Of a DNA stretch of 64,000 nt, positions 18,834 to 28,959 are shown piece by piece (position 1 is the stretch's first letter; every line of letters starts with the position of its first letter). Both the position numbers and the translations under genes were made by a program. Origin of the DNA: Mycobacteroides saopaulense (GTDB lineage Bacteria > Actinomycetota > Actinomycetes > Mycobacteriales > Mycobacteriaceae); contig NZ_CP010271.1 in NCBI RefSeq assembly GCF_001456355.1, positions 2,976,001-3,040,000 on the forward strand, read 5' to 3'. A model generated the notes under the pieces. The model had not been told where the DNA came from. It was given only the letters and a program-made list of their open reading frames with translations, and made no database searches.

Positions 18834-21325
18834 CTGATCAGCCCGGCACTGGGTAGTTCGACGATCATGGTCAGACCGCCGCCAGCGGTATCGGTCGCAT
18901 TCACCGTGCCCTCCATTGCTTCCACAAAACCCTTAACCACCGAAAGACCAAGCCCCACACCGACAGTGTTGTCGCGATCGCCGAGTCTCTGGAAGGCGTC
19001 GAAGGCGGCTCCGCGTTTGGATGCCTCCAGCCCCTTCCCGTGATCGGCGACGATCACCAGCGTGCGGTCCTCCACCTCCTCGTAGCTGACACGCACATCT
19101 GCCTGTGAGTATCGCAGCGCATTGTCGACAAGGTTGGCCAATACGCGTTCCAGGAGGCCCGGGTCGGCCCGAACCACCGCGCCGCCCAGGTCCATGTGCA
19201 CTCGCTTGCGATCGTTCTCGGTGGCACCCAGCAAGGCACGCTGCGCGATCTCTTCGACGTACACCGGTACCGCGCGGGGTTTGACGACTCCGGCCGCCAA
19301 CCGCGACGAGTCCAGCAGATTGCCCACCAGCGCGGTGAGCTGATCGGTCGATTCCTCCACCGTGGCAAGGAGTTCGGCGGTGTCCTCGGGCGAGAACTCG
19401 ATATCGGGACTGCGCAGGCTGGAGACCGCGGCCTTGACAGCGGCCAGCGGTGTACGCAGGTCATGACTGACAGCCGAGAGTAACGCCCGCCGCAGCCGGT
19501 CTGCCTCGGAAAGGGCCGAAGCCTGCGATGCCTCCTCTGCAAGGCGCGCCGAACGAACCAGGCCGACTGCCGTGCCGGCGACCACCTGAAGCACCCGTGC
19601 ATCGGTGGACGGCACCGGTGGCCCGTTGAGCGCCAAAGCGTATGCGCCGTCATCGACGCGAAACACCGAGTCGGCCTCCGATTCGCGGGTGGGCGGGTTC
19701 TCCCCCACGCTGGCGATGGCCGGCCCTTCGGCGCACAGCAGACTCACCGCGGTCTGGTTGTAGGTGGTGCGCACCCGTTCGAGCAAGGCGGAAAGATCCG
19801 AATTCACCAGCACTCCGCCGGCGAAGAGCGCCAACAGTTCCGCCTCACGAGAGGCGCGCCGCGCTTGCCGCGCCCGGGTGGCGGCCGCGTCGACCAGGGC
19901 CGCGACCGCGACGGCGGTCACCATGATCATCAAGATGGTCAATGCGTTGTCGGTCTCGCCGATGGTGAAGCTGTATCGCGGGGAGACGAACAGGTAGTTG
20001 AGTAGCAGCCCGGAGATGATGGCCGAAACCAGCGCCGTCGACACGCCACCGAGCAGCGAAACTGCCAGCACCGCAATGAGAAACAGCGCACTCTTACTGC
20101 CCACCCCCAGCGCCGAGTCGAAGAAGTGGATGAACAAGGCGGTTGCCGGGGGCACCAAGATCGCCGCCAGCCAGTTGATGACCAGTCGCTTGCGTCCCCC
20201 TTGAGGGACCGTCCCGCCGCGCAGCCGGACGGGCCCCGAATGCCCGTGCGTGACCATGTGCACGTCAATGGCGCCCGAATCCCGGATGACCGCCGCCGCC
20301 ACACCCTCGTCGAAGATCCTGGCCCACCGCGAGCGCCGGGACGTGCCCATCACCAATTGGGTGGCGTTGACGCCCCGGGCGAAGTCGAGCAGCGTCTGTG
20401 GGACATCGTCTCCGGTTACGGTCTGCACCGACGCGCCAATGTCGTTGGCCAGCCTCCGGACCCGTGCCATGACCGCCGTGGATGCCCCGACCAGACCGTC
20501 ACCGCGCACGACATGCACTACCAGGAGTTCGGCGCTCGACTTGGCGGCGATCCGGCTCGCCCGACGCACCAAGGTCTCCGATTCGGCTCCACCGGTCACC
20601 GCGACCACCACGCGCTCGCGCGCTTCCCAGGTCTTGGTAATCCTGTTGTCGGACCGGTATTTGGCGAGCGCGGCATCCACCTGGTCCGCGAGCCACAACA
20701 GCGCCAGCTCGCGCAGCGCTGTCAGGTTGCCTGTCCGAAAGTAGTTACTGAGCGCCGAGCCCACCCTCTCGGGTGCATAGACATTGCCGTGAACCATCCT
20801 GCGCCGCAAAGCCTCCGGCGTGATGTCCACGAGCTCGACCTGCTCGGCGCGGCGCACCACGGCGTCGGGCACGGTCTCGCGCTGCACGATCCCGGTGATC
20901 TGCTCGACGACATCGTTCAGACTTTCCAGGTGCTGCACATTGATGGTGGTCAGCACATCGATCCCGGCGTCGAGGATCTCGTCGATATCCTGCCAGCGCT
21001 TCGGGTTGCGGCTGCCCGGCGCGTTGGTATGCGCCATCTCGTCGATCAGCACCAGCGCCGGCTTGCGCGCCAGCACCGCATCCACGTCCAGCTCGTGCAT
21101 GAGGGTCCCGCGGTAGGTCGTCTCCTTAGGCGGAATGAGCTCCAGCCCGTCAAGGAGTTCGGCGGTCTTGGTGCGCCCATGGGTCTCCACGGTCGCGGCC
21201 ACCACATCCGTGCCGCGACCCGCCCGCCGATGTGCCTCGTTGAGCATGGCGTAGGTCTTACCTACTCCGGGTGCAGCCCCCAGGTAGATCCGTAGAGTCC
21301 CGCGTGCGCGAAGACCATCAGGCAC
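18830..21325 (-). CDS. kdpD: sensor histidine kinase KdpD
   Basis: Potassium/turgor sensor kinase of 831 residues. In order: the N-terminal KdpD domain with P-loop-like GAAPGVGKTYAML and a second box DEMAHTNAPGSRNPKRW; a universal-stress-protein-like domain; four membrane helices (about residues 390-490); a GAF-like region; a HisKA dimerisation domain with the phospho-accepting His in LSAVSHDLRTPLAAVK; and the HATPase domain (DNALRYSQADV, GLGLSVVKGFVEAM). The GTG start lies ten bases after kdpC. Confidence 0.96.
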   Translation of the reverse strand: MPDGLRARGTLRIYLGAAPGVGKTYAMLNEAHRRAGRGTDVVAATVETHGRTKTAELLDGLELIPPKETTYRGTLMHELDVDAVLARKPALVLIDEMAHTNAPGSRNPKRWQDIDEILDAGIDVLTTINVQHLESLNDVVEQITGIVQRETVPDAVVRRAEQVELVDITPEALRRRMVHGNVYAPERVGSALSNYFRTGNLTALRELALLWLADQVDAALAKYRSDNRITKTWEARERVVVAVTGGAESETLVRRASRIAAKSSAELLVVHVVRGDGLVGASTAVMARVRRLANDIGASVQTVTGDDVPQTLLDFARGVNATQLVMGTSRRSRWARIFDEGVAAAVIRDSGAIDVHMVTHGHSGPVRLRGGTVPQGGRKRLVINWLAAILVPPATALFIHFFDSALGVGSKSALFLIAVLAVSLLGGVSTALVSAIISGLLLNYLFVSPRYSFTIGETDNALTILMIMVTAVAVAALVDAAATRARQARRASREAELLALFAGGVLVNSDLSALLERVRTTYNQTAVSLLCAEGPAIASVGENPPTRESEADSVFRVDDGAYALALNGPPVPSTDARVLQVVAGTAVGLVRSARLAEEASQASALSEADRLRRALLSAVSHDLRTPLAAVKAAVSSLRSPDIEFSPEDTAELLATVEESTDQLTALVGNLLDSSRLAAGVVKPRAVPVYVEEIAQRALLGATENDRKRVHMDLGGAVVRADPGLLERVLANLVDNALRYSQADVRVSYEEVEDRTLVIVADHGKGLEASKRGAAFDAFQRLGDRDNTVGVGLGLSVVKGFVEAMEGTVNATDTAGGGLTMIVELPSAGLIR

Positions 21326-21335
21326 CGTCTCTCCT

Positions 21336-21932
21336 TCATCGGCAGGGTGGACCGGTCAGGCCCAGTGCCACGTTCAGTGTGGGGACGTTGACACGCGGCT
21401 CTCCCAGGATGCCCCATTGCCGGGAGGACGTGTGTGCATCCACGAGCTCTTTCACCCTGGCCTGACTCAGACCCGTCGCCGCCGCGACACGCGGTATCTG
21501 TAGCGCGGCATATTCGGGGGTGATGTCAGGATCCAGGCTCGAACCGGAACCGGTCACCGCGTCGGCGGGAATGCGTGCGGGATCGACGCTCTCACGCTGG
21601 GCGACAGCGGCACGGCGCGTTTCGATGTCAGCCTTCAACTTCTCACTGTTGGGCCCCTGGTTCGACGGCGCACCGGCAGCCGGATCACCGCTGGCCCGCG
21701 TATGGAAGTAAGGGTCAGCGCCGGAGGCCTGCGGATCCACCCCGATGAGCGCGGACCCGACGACACATCCATTGCGATCCTTCAGCGCAGAGCCCTCGGC
21801 CGAGCCGGAGTCGATGCGACCGAAGAGCCAGACCGCGGCCGGGTAGGCGATGCCGAGCACCACCGTCAGCGCCAGCAGCACCACCAGGCCCGCCACGCAC
21901 TGACGCAGCCACGCGAGAGAGATCTTCGTCAT
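21336..21932 (-). CDS. kdpC: potassium-transporting ATPase C chain KdpC
   Basis: Single-pass membrane subunit (198 residues) that stabilises the KdpFABC complex. The N-terminal helix (QCVAGLVVLLALTVVLGIAYP) is followed by the conserved GSALIGVD, YFHTRASGDPAAG and the C-terminal ARVKELVDAHT ... VNVPTLNVAL. The start at ATG 21932 (MTKISLAWLR) is preferred over a 12-residue longer frame because it lies seven bases after kdpB and matches family length. Confidence 0.94.
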   Translation of the reverse strand: MTKISLAWLRQCVAGLVVLLALTVVLGIAYPAAVWLFGRIDSGSAEGSALKDRNGCVVGSALIGVDPQASGADPYFHTRASGDPAAGAPSNQGPNSEKLKADIETRRAAVAQRESVDPARIPADAVTGSGSSLDPDITPEYAALQIPRVAAATGLSQARVKELVDAHTSSRQWGILGEPRVNVPTLNVALGLTGPPCR

Positions 21933-21939
21933 TCCCAAC

Positions 21940-24036
21940 TCACCCAATTCCCGGTATGAAACGCACAACCAGATCGATCAGCCAGATCCCCACGAAGGGA
22001 ACGATCACGCCACCGAGCCCGTAGATCAACAAGTTTCGCCGCAACAGCTCCCCGGCACCCACAGGCCGGTAACGAACACCCTTGAGCGCCAGTGGAACCA
22101 GCGCAATGATCACGAGCGCGTTGAAGATGACCGCGGAGAGGATCGCCGACTGTGGAGTGGCCAGCCGCATGATGTTGAGCTCACCCAGCTGCGGATAGAT
22201 GCCGCTGAACAGCGCGGGCAGGATCGCGAAGTACTTCGCCAGATCGTTGGCCAGCGAGAAGGTGGTCAACGCGCCGCGGGTGATCAGCAGTTGCTTGCCG
22301 ATGGCCACCACGTCGATCAGCTTGGTGGGATCGGAATCCAGGTCCACCATGTTCCCGGCCTCCTTGGCGGCCGAGGTGCCGGTGTTCATCGCCACGCCCA
22401 CGTCCGCCTGCGCCAGCGCCGGGGCGTCATTGGTTCCGTCACCGGTCATCGCGACGAGCCGACCGGCCTGCTGCTCCTTGCGAAGCAACTCCAGCTTGTC
22501 CTCCGGAGTGGCTTCCGCGACAAAGTCGTCGACACCTGCCTCCGAAGCGATCTGCTTGGCGGTCAGCGGGTTGTCACCTGTCACCATGACGGTGCGGATG
22601 CCCATGGCCCTCATCTGGGCAAAGCGTTCGGCCATACCGGGTTTCACCACGTCGGAGAGCCGAATCACGCCCAGCAGCCGGGTTGCGGCGCTGTCGTGAT
22701 CGGCCACCACCAGCGGGGTGCCGCCCTCACTGGCCACCTGGTCGGCGATCTTTCGGACGGCGACCACTGCCGGGTCGTCCTCTTGTACGCCGGAAAGGCT
22801 TGCCACCCATGTGAACACCGCATCGGAGGCACCCTTGCGGATCTGCCTGCCGTCAGCGGTGTCCAAACCGCTCATACGGGTGGCCGCGGTGAAGGCCACG
22901 AACTCACCCTCGTGCGCGCCCGCGCCGTCGCCCTCGCCTGTCGCGTCGCTCGCCCCGGCGGCCAGCTGCACGATGCTGCGGCCCTCTGGGGTCTCATCGG
23001 CAAGGCTGGAGTCTCGCGCCGCCGCGGCGAGGATCTCATGCGAGATACCCGGTGCCACCAGAAATTCTGTGGCCTGACGGTTGCCGAACGTGATGGTGCC
23101 GGTCTTGTCCATTAGCAGGGTGTCGATGTCGCCGGCGGCCTCGACGGCGCGTCCGGACTTGGCCAGCACGTTGTGCTGCACGAGCCGGTCCATGCCCGCG
23201 ATACCGATGGCCGACATCAGGGCACCGATCGTGGTGGGGATCAGACAGACCAGCAGCGCGATGAGCTTGACCGGATCCTGTTGCTCACCACCGTAGTTGC
23301 CCATGGGGCCCAGTGCGACAACCGCCAGCAGGAAGATGATGGTCAACGAGGCCAACAGGATGTTGAGCGCGATCTCGTTCGGGGTCTTCTGCCGCGCGGC
23401 GCCCTCGACGAGAGCGATCATCCTGTCGACGAAGGACTCGCCGGGCGCCGCCGTGATCTGCACGACGATCCGATCCGACAGCACGGTGGTGCCGCCGGTC
23501 ACCGCACACCGGTCGCCACCGGATTCGCGGACCACGGGAGCTGACTCCCCGGTGATGGCCGACTCGTCAACGGTAGCAATTCCTTCCACCACGTCGCCGT
23601 CACCGGGGATGACCTGTCCCGCCTCGACGACGACACGATCTCCGGGACGCAACGCACTCCCCGGAACTTCTTCCTCGGTCACTGTGTCTTCGGCGCCATT
23701 GCCCGGCAGCCCCACCAGCTTGCGGGCAACGGTGTCGCGCTTGACCTCTCGCAAGCTCGCCGCCTGGGCCTTGCCGCGCCCCTCGGCGACCGCCTCGGCC
23801 AGGTTCGCGAAGACCACCGTGAACCAGAGCCACGCGGTGATGGCCCACGCGAAGATCGACGGATGCAACACCGCGAGCACAGTGGTAGCCACCGATCCCA
23901 CCGTGACCACGAACATCACCGGGTTGCGGGACATGTGGCGGGGGTCCAGTTTGCGCACCGCGAGGGGAAGCGCCTTGACCAACTGCGTGGGGTCGAAGAC
24001 TCCGGCGCTGACGGGTGTTTTGTTGGGCTTGCTCAC
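21940..24036 (-). CDS. kdpB: potassium-transporting ATPase B chain KdpB
   Basis: P-type ATPase catalytic subunit (698 residues) that energises high-affinity K+ uptake. Hallmarks: TGES in [12 protein letters not shown], the phosphorylated Asp in [14 protein letters not shown], the nucleotide-binding domain, and [21 protein letters not shown]. The start overlaps the kdpA stop by four bases. Confidence 0.97.
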   Translation of the reverse strand: MSKPNKTPVSAGVFDPTQLVKALPLAVRKLDPRHMSRNPVMFVVTVGSVATTVLAVLHPSIFAWAITAWLWFTVVFANLAEAVAEGRGKAQAASLREVKRDTVARKLVGLPGNGAEDTVTEEEVPGSALRPGDRVVVEAGQVIPGDGDVVEGIATVDESAITGESAPVVRESGGDRCAVTGGTTVLSDRIVVQITAAPGESFVDRMIALVEGAARQKTPNEIALNILLASLTIIFLLAVVALGPMGNYGGEQQDPVKLIALLVCLIPTTIGALMSAIGIAGMDRLVQHNVLAKSGRAVEAAGDIDTLLMDKTGTITFGNRQATEFLVAPGISHEILAAAARDSSLADETPEGRSIVQLAAGASDATGEGDGAGAHEGEFVAFTAATRMSGLDTADGRQIRKGASDAVFTWVASLSGVQEDDPAVVAVRKIADQVASEGGTPLVVADHDSAATRLLGVIRLSDVVKPGMAERFAQMRAMGIRTVMVTGDNPLTAKQIASEAGVDDFVAEATPEDKLELLRKEQQAGRLVAMTGDGTNDAPALAQADVGVAMNTGTSAAKEAGNMVDLDSDPTKLIDVVAIGKQLLITRGALTTFSLANDLAKYFAILPALFSGIYPQLGELNIMRLATPQSAILSAVIFNALVIIALVPLALKGVRYRPVGAGELLRRNLLIYGLGGVIVPFVGIWLIDLVVRFIPGIG

Positions 24037-25718
24037 AGGACTGCCTCGGCGATCGGTCCCAGCGCCAGCGCAGGGAAAAAGGTGAGTGCGGCCACCAATA
24101 GCACTGTGCCGGTGTGTAGTCCGGCGAACATGGGGCCGTGTGTATGCAGGGTTCCGGCCGATACCGGCGTCTTCTGCTGAGTGGCCAGGGATCCGGCCAA
24201 TGCCAAGGTGAAGATGATGGGCAGGAACCGGCCCAACAACATCGCCACGCCGAGCGAGGCCTGGAACCAGTGGCTGGTCACCGTCAGACCACCGAAGGCG
24301 CTTCCGTTGTTGTTGGCAGCCGAGGCGTAGGCGTACAGCACCTCGGAGAAGCCGTGAATCGACTGAGGTGTGCCCGGATCACCGCTGTTGCCTTGATATC
24401 CCGTCGTCGTCGGCAGCGCCACCGAGATACCCGCGCCGATGAGCACAAGGGCTGGCATCACCAGCACGGACAGTGCGGCCATGGTGATCTGACGACGGCC
24501 GATCTTCTTGCCGAGGAATTCCGGCGTGCGGCCGACCAACAGACCGCCCACGAACACCGCGATGATGGCCAGCACCAGGATGCCGTACAAGCCGGTGCCG
24601 ACACCGCCCGGTGCGATCTCACCCAGCAGCATGTTCAGAATCAGCGCTCCGCCGCCGGCCGCCGTGAAGCTGTCGTGGGCGGCATCGACTGCGCCCGTGG
24701 AGGTTCCCGTGGTAGACACCGCGAAGAGAGCCGTCGCGGGGACGCCGAACCTGACCTCCTTGCCTTCCATCATGGCGCCCGCCGCCTGTGCGGCGATACC
24801 GCGCGGGCTGGACTCAGCCCAGGTCACGAAGGCCAGCATGCCTCCGAACAGCGTGGCCATCACCGACAGCACGGTCAGACCCTGACGCTTGTCCCCGACC
24901 ATCGTCGAATAGGTGCGGGTCAGACAGACCGGGATGATGAGGATGGCAAGGATCTCCACCACATTGCTCAACGGGGTCGGGTTCTCGAAGGGATGCGCGG
25001 AGTTGGCGCCCAGGATGCCGCCACCGTTGGTGCCGACTTCCTTGATGGCCTCTTGCGAGGCAACCGGGGCCAGGGCGATGTGCTGCGCCGTGCCGTCGAG
25101 CGCTGTCGCACTGAAGTGCGTGTACAGCGACTGAATGGTGCCCTGAGACAACAGAATGAGGGCGACCACAAATGATAGGGGTAGGAGAATCCTTAAACTC
25201 CCCCGCACCAGGTCGACCCAGAAGTTGCCGAGCTCACCGCCGGTTGTCGTCCGCACGATGCCACGGATCAGTGCGACCGCGACGGCCAGGCCCACCGCGG
25301 CGGAGACGAAGTTCTGCACGGCCAGGCCGACCATCTGCGTCAGATTGCTCATGGTGGTTTCCGGCGTGTACGACTGCCAGTTGGTGTTCGTGACAAAGGA
25401 CACCGCGGTGTTGAACGCCACCGCGGGGCTCACTCCGCCGAGACCGCCCGAGAGCGGCAGCACGCCCTGGATCCGTTGCACGAGATAGAGAAAGAGCACA
25501 CTGGCGAAGGAAAACCCCAGCAGCGACAGGGCGTAACCCACCCACGTCTGCTCGGTATCCGGGTCCACCCGGCCGGCGCGATAGATGAGGCGCTCGACGA
25601 ACGAATGCTTGATGAACGTGAAGACGCGCGCCATGTAGTCCCCCAGGGGAACGTATGCGATGGCGAGCACCAATATGACGAAGCCGATCTGAAGACCGGC
25701 CGCCAGGGCGGAATTCAC
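24033..25718 (-). CDS. kdpA: potassium-transporting ATPase A chain KdpA
   Basis: K+-binding, channel-like subunit of KdpFABC (561 residues) with about ten helices. The four pore-loop segments are recognisable, including [28 protein letters not shown] and [11 protein letters not shown]. The GTG start lies two bases after the kdpF stop. Confidence 0.96.
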   Translation of the reverse strand: MNSALAAGLQIGFVILVLAIAYVPLGDYMARVFTFIKHSFVERLIYRAGRVDPDTEQTWVGYALSLLGFSFASVLFLYLVQRIQGVLPLSGGLGGVSPAVAFNTAVSFVTNTNWQSYTPETTMSNLTQMVGLAVQNFVSAAVGLAVAVALIRGIVRTTTGGELGNFWVDLVRGSLRILLPLSFVVALILLSQGTIQSLYTHFSATALDGTAQHIALAPVASQEAIKEVGTNGGGILGANSAHPFENPTPLSNVVEILAILIIPVCLTRTYSTMVGDKRQGLTVLSVMATLFGGMLAFVTWAESSPRGIAAQAAGAMMEGKEVRFGVPATALFAVSTTGTSTGAVDAAHDSFTAAGGGALILNMLLGEIAPGGVGTGLYGILVLAIIAVFVGGLLVGRTPEFLGKKIGRRQITMAALSVLVMPALVLIGAGISVALPTTTGYQGNSGDPGTPQSIHGFSEVLYAYASAANNNGSAFGGLTVTSHWFQASLGVAMLLGRFLPIIFTLALAGSLATQQKTPVSAGTLHTHGPMFAGLHTGTVLLVAALTFFPALALGPIAEAVL

Positions 25719-25720
25719 CG

Positions 25721-25819
25721 TTAGAACCTTTCCGGGTCGAGCAGCGCGACCACCAGATACACGACGAGAGCGGCCGACAGAACGATCAGCACGATGTTGG
25801 TGATGACGTCGACGGTCAT
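25721..25819 (-). CDS. kdpF: KdpF small membrane subunit
   Basis: A 32-residue single-helix peptide (MTVDVITNIVLIVL..., ending YLVVALLDPERF). The C-terminal YLVVALL-x-PERF is the KdpF signature; the peptide stabilises the KdpABC complex. Its ATG overlaps the stop of a further tiny ORF upstream as ATGA, and kdpA follows after two bases. Confidence 0.93.
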   Translation of the reverse strand: MTVDVITNIVLIVLSAALVVYLVVALLDPERF

Positions 25820-25911
25820 CGCGCCTGCAATCCGCGTACGACGGCGACGCACAAGGCGAAGCCCACGACCGTCAGGACCAGGTACCAGAAATCAACCACG
25901 CAAGGGATCAT
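25816..25911 (-). CDS. 31-residue membrane peptide upstream of kdpF
   Basis: A 31-codon ORF (MIPCVVDFWYLVLTVVGFAL..., ending VVRGLQAR) forming one membrane helix with a positively charged C-terminal end. Its stop codon overlaps the kdpF start as ATGA, the same coupling used elsewhere in the operon, which argues that it is translated. A weak G-rich ribosome site (GGCGGGG) precedes the ATG. It is probably the first cistron of the kdp operon. I recall similar tiny ORFs ahead of kdpF in other actinobacteria but no assigned function. A leader peptide or an extra Kdp subunit are the two obvious ideas. Confidence 0.6.
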   Translation of the reverse strand: MIPCVVDFWYLVLTVVGFALCVAVVRGLQAR

Positions 25912-25951
25912 GATCCCCGCCGAGGGCCCTACCTGCGTTCTTTACGACCCC

Positions 25952-25992
25952 TTGACGCGCCCATGTGGCGCCATTGACGCGCTATTAACGCG
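25952..25992. promoter_or_regulatory. helically phased repeats upstream of the kdp operon (candidate KdpE boxes)
   Basis: TTGACGCGC occurs at 25952-25960 and 25974-25982, and TTAACGCG at 25985-25992. The offsets are 22 and 11 bp, whole turns of B-DNA. They lie about 40-80 bp upstream of the first kdp start codon, between it and the end of mutM (whose stop codon falls in the third copy). OmpR-type regulators such as KdpE commonly bind direct repeats with about 11-bp spacing. Confidence 0.4.
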
Positions 25993-26836
25993 GTTCAACC
26001 AGCCGTTGACAGCTCGGGCAGAAGTAGGACGACCGGTTCATGAAGGCCTCCCGGCGCATGGCGCGTCCGCACCTGCGGCACGGTTCGCCCTCGCGCCCGT
26101 AGGCCTCCAACGAGCGGTCGAAATACCCGGATTCGCCGTTCACGTTCACATACAAATCGTCGAACGAGGTGCCGCCCTGGGCGAGCGCCAAGCGCATGAC
26201 CCCGGCGGCACTGTCGAGAACCCCGGTGAGCTTGGCACGGCTCATGCCGTCGGTGAGGCGTCGGCCGTGCACCTTCGCCTGCCACAGCGCCTCGTCGGCG
26301 TAGATGTTCCCGACACCGGACACCACGGTCTGATCCAGCAGCGCGCGCTTGATCTCGGTGTGCTTGCCGCGCAACCGGGTAACCACCGTCGACACATCGA
26401 ACCGCTCGTCGAGTGGATCCCGGGCGATATGCGCAACCGGTTCGGGGAGCTCGCTTCCGTCCACGCTGACCAGGTCGGTCACCATCCAGCCGCCGAAGGT
26501 GCGCTGGTCGACGAAGCTCAGCACCGATCCGTCGTCGAGCGTCGCGGCGATACGTAGATGTTGCGGCCTGGAGATCGGTCCGATGAGCATCTGGCCACTC
26601 ATCCCGAGGTGCACCACCAATGCCTGACCGTCACCCAGGGTGAGCCACAGATACTTACCCCGGCGTCCGGTACCGCTGATCTGTTGTCCAGTAAGCAATC
26701 CCGTCAGCTCGACGGCGCCGCCGGCCTGCCTGCGCACGGCGCGCTCATGGTGCACGGCCGCCGCCGCGATGGTCTTGCCGACGAGGTGATGGTGCAGTCC
26801 GCGGCGGACCACCTCCACCTCGGGAAGCTCAGGCAC
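25985..26836 (-). CDS. mutM: formamidopyrimidine-DNA glycosylase MutM
   Basis: Bifunctional glycosylase/AP lyase that removes 8-oxoguanine and formamidopyrimidines. After Met removal the catalytic Pro and Glu are at the N-terminus ([13 protein letters not shown]); the conserved lysine lies in GRRGKYLWL; and the C-terminal zinc finger is [13 protein letters not shown] ... YFCPSCQRL. The start must be GTG 26836, because the enzyme needs Pro at position 2; a longer open frame upstream belongs to rnc. It overlaps the rnc stop by eight bases. It corresponds to Rv2924c. Confidence 0.97.
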   Translation of the reverse strand: MPELPEVEVVRRGLHHHLVGKTIAAAAVHHERAVRRQAGGAVELTGLLTGQQISGTGRRGKYLWLTLGDGQALVVHLGMSGQMLIGPISRPQHLRIAATLDDGSVLSFVDQRTFGGWMVTDLVSVDGSELPEPVAHIARDPLDERFDVSTVVTRLRGKHTEIKRALLDQTVVSGVGNIYADEALWQAKVHGRRLTDGMSRAKLTGVLDSAAGVMRLALAQGGTSFDDLYVNVNGESGYFDRSLEAYGREGEPCRRCGRAMRREAFMNRSSYFCPSCQRLVEPR

Positions 26837-27572
26837 CCGCCGAGCCTGAGGTTCTTTGCGCCGGGGGCTCGGCACTGTTGATGCCGTTCCATGCCTCCGA
26901 GGCGGCCCGTTGTTCGGCTTCCTTCTTCGACCGGCCGACACCGACCCCATGCGCGGTGTCATTGACCATCACCGTGGCGGTGAATTCCTTGTCATGATCG
27001 GGGCCGGTCGAGGTGACCGCGTAGGACGGTGCGCCCCAGCCTTTTTCCGCCGTCAGCTCTTGCAGGCTGGTCTTCCAGTCCAGGCCGGCGCCGAGCTTGG
27101 GCGCCGTCTCCAGGAGTTCACCGAACAACCTGAGCACCGCCACACGGGCGGTCTCCAGGCCGTGCTCCAGGTAAATGGCGCCGAGAATCGACTCCATGCC
27201 GTCGGCAAGAATACTGGATTTGTCCCGGCCGCCGGTGTTCTCCTCGCCCTTGCCGAGCAGCAGATGTGCGCCCAGACCGTCAGCGGTCAGCCCCCGGGCC
27301 ACACCCGCCAGGGCCTGGGTGTTGACGATGCTGGCACGCAGCTTCGCCAAATCACCCTCGGAGCGGTCCGGATGGCTGTGGTACAGCGTCTCGGTAATCG
27401 TCAGTCCGAGAACGGCATCCCCGAGGAACTCCAACCTCTCGTTGGTGGGCAGGCCGCCGTTCTCGTAGGCATAGCTGCGATGTGTGAGCGCCAGGGTGAG
27501 CAGGTCGTCGCCGATGCCCACTCCCACCGCGGCACGCAGGTCGTCGTACCGATTCTCCGGGGCGGGGCTCAC
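26829..27572 (-). CDS. rnc: ribonuclease III
   Basis: Double-strand-specific endoribonuclease (247 residues) for rRNA processing. The catalytic signature [13 protein letters not shown] and the second acidic box [14 protein letters not shown] are present, followed by a C-terminal dsRNA-binding domain ([12 protein letters not shown] ... [13 protein letters not shown]). The GTG start overlaps the DUF177 gene stop by four bases. It corresponds to Rv2925c. Confidence 0.97.
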   Translation of the reverse strand: MSPAPENRYDDLRAAVGVGIGDDLLTLALTHRSYAYENGGLPTNERLEFLGDAVLGLTITETLYHSHPDRSEGDLAKLRASIVNTQALAGVARGLTADGLGAHLLLGKGEENTGGRDKSSILADGMESILGAIYLEHGLETARVAVLRLFGELLETAPKLGAGLDWKTSLQELTAEKGWGAPSYAVTSTGPDHDKEFTATVMVNDTAHGVGVGRSKKEAEQRAASEAWNGINSAEPPAQRTSGSAGA

Positions 27573-28105
27573 TGATCGTCACCGAAGTTGGCGAGTTTGG
27601 CCCAGCGTGGGTCGATCTTGTCGTGGTGATGATCGGGTTCGGCTGTGGCCAAGGCAATTCCGCAGTCGGGGCAGAGCCCAGGGCAATCGGGCCGGCACAG
27701 CGGAGCCAGCTCCAGATCCGGAACAATGGCGTCGACGATGGTCTGTTCGAGGTCGACGAGACCGTCAACGACCCGGTGCACCTCGTCTTCCTCGGTGGTG
27801 GCCTCGGTCTCACTGTCCGGATACGCGAAGAGCTCGGTGAGGTATGCATCCGCATGACCCGTGACAGGCGCCAGGCAGCGCGAGCATTCTCCGGCGAGAT
27901 CACCGGCGATCGTCCCCGTGACGAGAACGCCCTCCGAAACCGATTCCACCCGCAGATCCATATCCACGTCCGCGCCCTCGGGGATCGCGATCAGGTCGTT
28001 GCCGATGCGCACCGGACTCGCGATGGTGCGTTCGATCTCCTGCATCGACCCGGGACGTCGCCCGAGCCCGAGGGCCAGGACATCAAGAACGAAAGGTCCC
28101 GGCAT
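27569..28105 (-). CDS. DUF177 (YceD-family) protein
   Basis: A 178-residue member of the YceD/DUF177 family, which is linked to 23S rRNA accumulation in other bacteria. Features are [11 protein letters not shown] near residue 90 and a C-terminal Cys cluster [14 protein letters not shown] that could bind zinc. The start at ATG 28105 ([13 protein letters not shown]) is chosen over a longer frame that runs into the neighbouring gene. No rpmF follows, unlike many bacteria; rnc does, as in Rv2926c-Rv2925c. Confidence 0.88.
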   Translation of the reverse strand: MPGPFVLDVLALGLGRRPGSMQEIERTIASPVRIGNDLIAIPEGADVDMDLRVESVSEGVLVTGTIAGDLAGECSRCLAPVTGHADAYLTELFAYPDSETEATTEEDEVHRVVDGLVDLEQTIVDAIVPDLELAPLCRPDCPGLCPDCGIALATAEPDHHHDKIDPRWAKLANFGDDQ

Positions 28106-28115
28106 AGACCTAATG

Positions 28116-28853
28116 TTAACGCTGCACGTAGTCGTGGGTACCAGCACCGGTGCGCAGCTGGTGGCGCCCACGGCCCACCGAACGCAGCGTGCCGTTGAGG
28201 TAGTCCTCGAACTCGGCCAGCTTGTTGTCCACGTAGATGTCGCATTCACCGCGCAGTCGATCGGCCTCGGCATGTGCCGCGTCGATCAGCCGGGTTGACT
28301 CAGCATTGGCAGCCTGGACAACCTCGGTCTGGGCCACCAAACGCTGCTGCTCCTTGATGCCTTCCTGCACGGCCTTGTCGTAGGAGGCGTTGCCCGAGTC
28401 GACCAGGCGCTCCGCTTCGGCCTTGGCTCGAGCGACGGTGCTCTCTTGCTCACGCTTGGCATTGGCGATCGTGCGAGCAGCCTCTTCCCGCGCCTCGCCG
28501 ACGGTCTGCTCGGCATGATTGCGGGCCTCGGCCACCATGCGATCTGCCTGTGCCTTGGCGTCGGCCAACAACCGATCGGCCTCGTTGCGGGCATGCGTCA
28601 GCGTCTGCTCGGCCTCGGCGTTCGACTGCCCGATCACCGTCTCGTGATGCTCCTTGGCCTCACGCAGCAGCGAATCGCGGGCGTCGAGGACGTCCTGGGC
28701 GTCATCGAGCTCTCCGGGGATGGCGTCCTTGATGTCGTCGATCAGCTCGAGGACATCGCCGCGAGGCACCACGCAACCGGCGGTCATCGGAACGCCGCGC
28801 GCTTCCTCCACAATGGCGCCCAGTTCGTCGAGCGCTTCAAATACTCGGTACAC
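28116..28853 (-). CDS. sepIVA: DivIVA-like septation protein SepIVA
   Basis: A coiled-coil protein of about 245 residues matching mycobacterial SepIVA (Rv2927c), an essential division factor of the DivIVA family. The N-terminal VYRVFEALDELGAIVEEARG and GCVVPRGDVLELIDDIKDA are nearly identical to the recalled homologue, followed by a long Ala/Glu/Arg coiled coil. GTG 28853 matches the homologue start (MYRVFEAL); a longer frame begins at 28880. It lies ten bases upstream of the DUF177 gene. Confidence 0.92.
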   Translation of the reverse strand: MYRVFEALDELGAIVEEARGVPMTAGCVVPRGDVLELIDDIKDAIPGELDDAQDVLDARDSLLREAKEHHETVIGQSNAEAEQTLTHARNEADRLLADAKAQADRMVAEARNHAEQTVGEAREEAARTIANAKREQESTVARAKAEAERLVDSGNASYDKAVQEGIKEQQRLVAQTEVVQAANAESTRLIDAAHAEADRLRGECDIYVDNKLAEFEDYLNGTLRSVGRGRHQLRTGAGTHDYVQR

Positions 28854-28959
28854 GGCTACACCCTTCACGCGAGTTTCCACTGTTACCAGTGTGCCTGGTG
28901 TGACTGCTGTGACCGTGCTAGCTGACCGGTGTGTCGGCTATTTCTGCGCGGCCTGTTTT

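Noticed and set aside
28865..28890. GTAAC-N4-GAAAC upstream of sepIVA as a GlnR site
   Set aside because: The spacer is four bases instead of six and no phased half-site follows.
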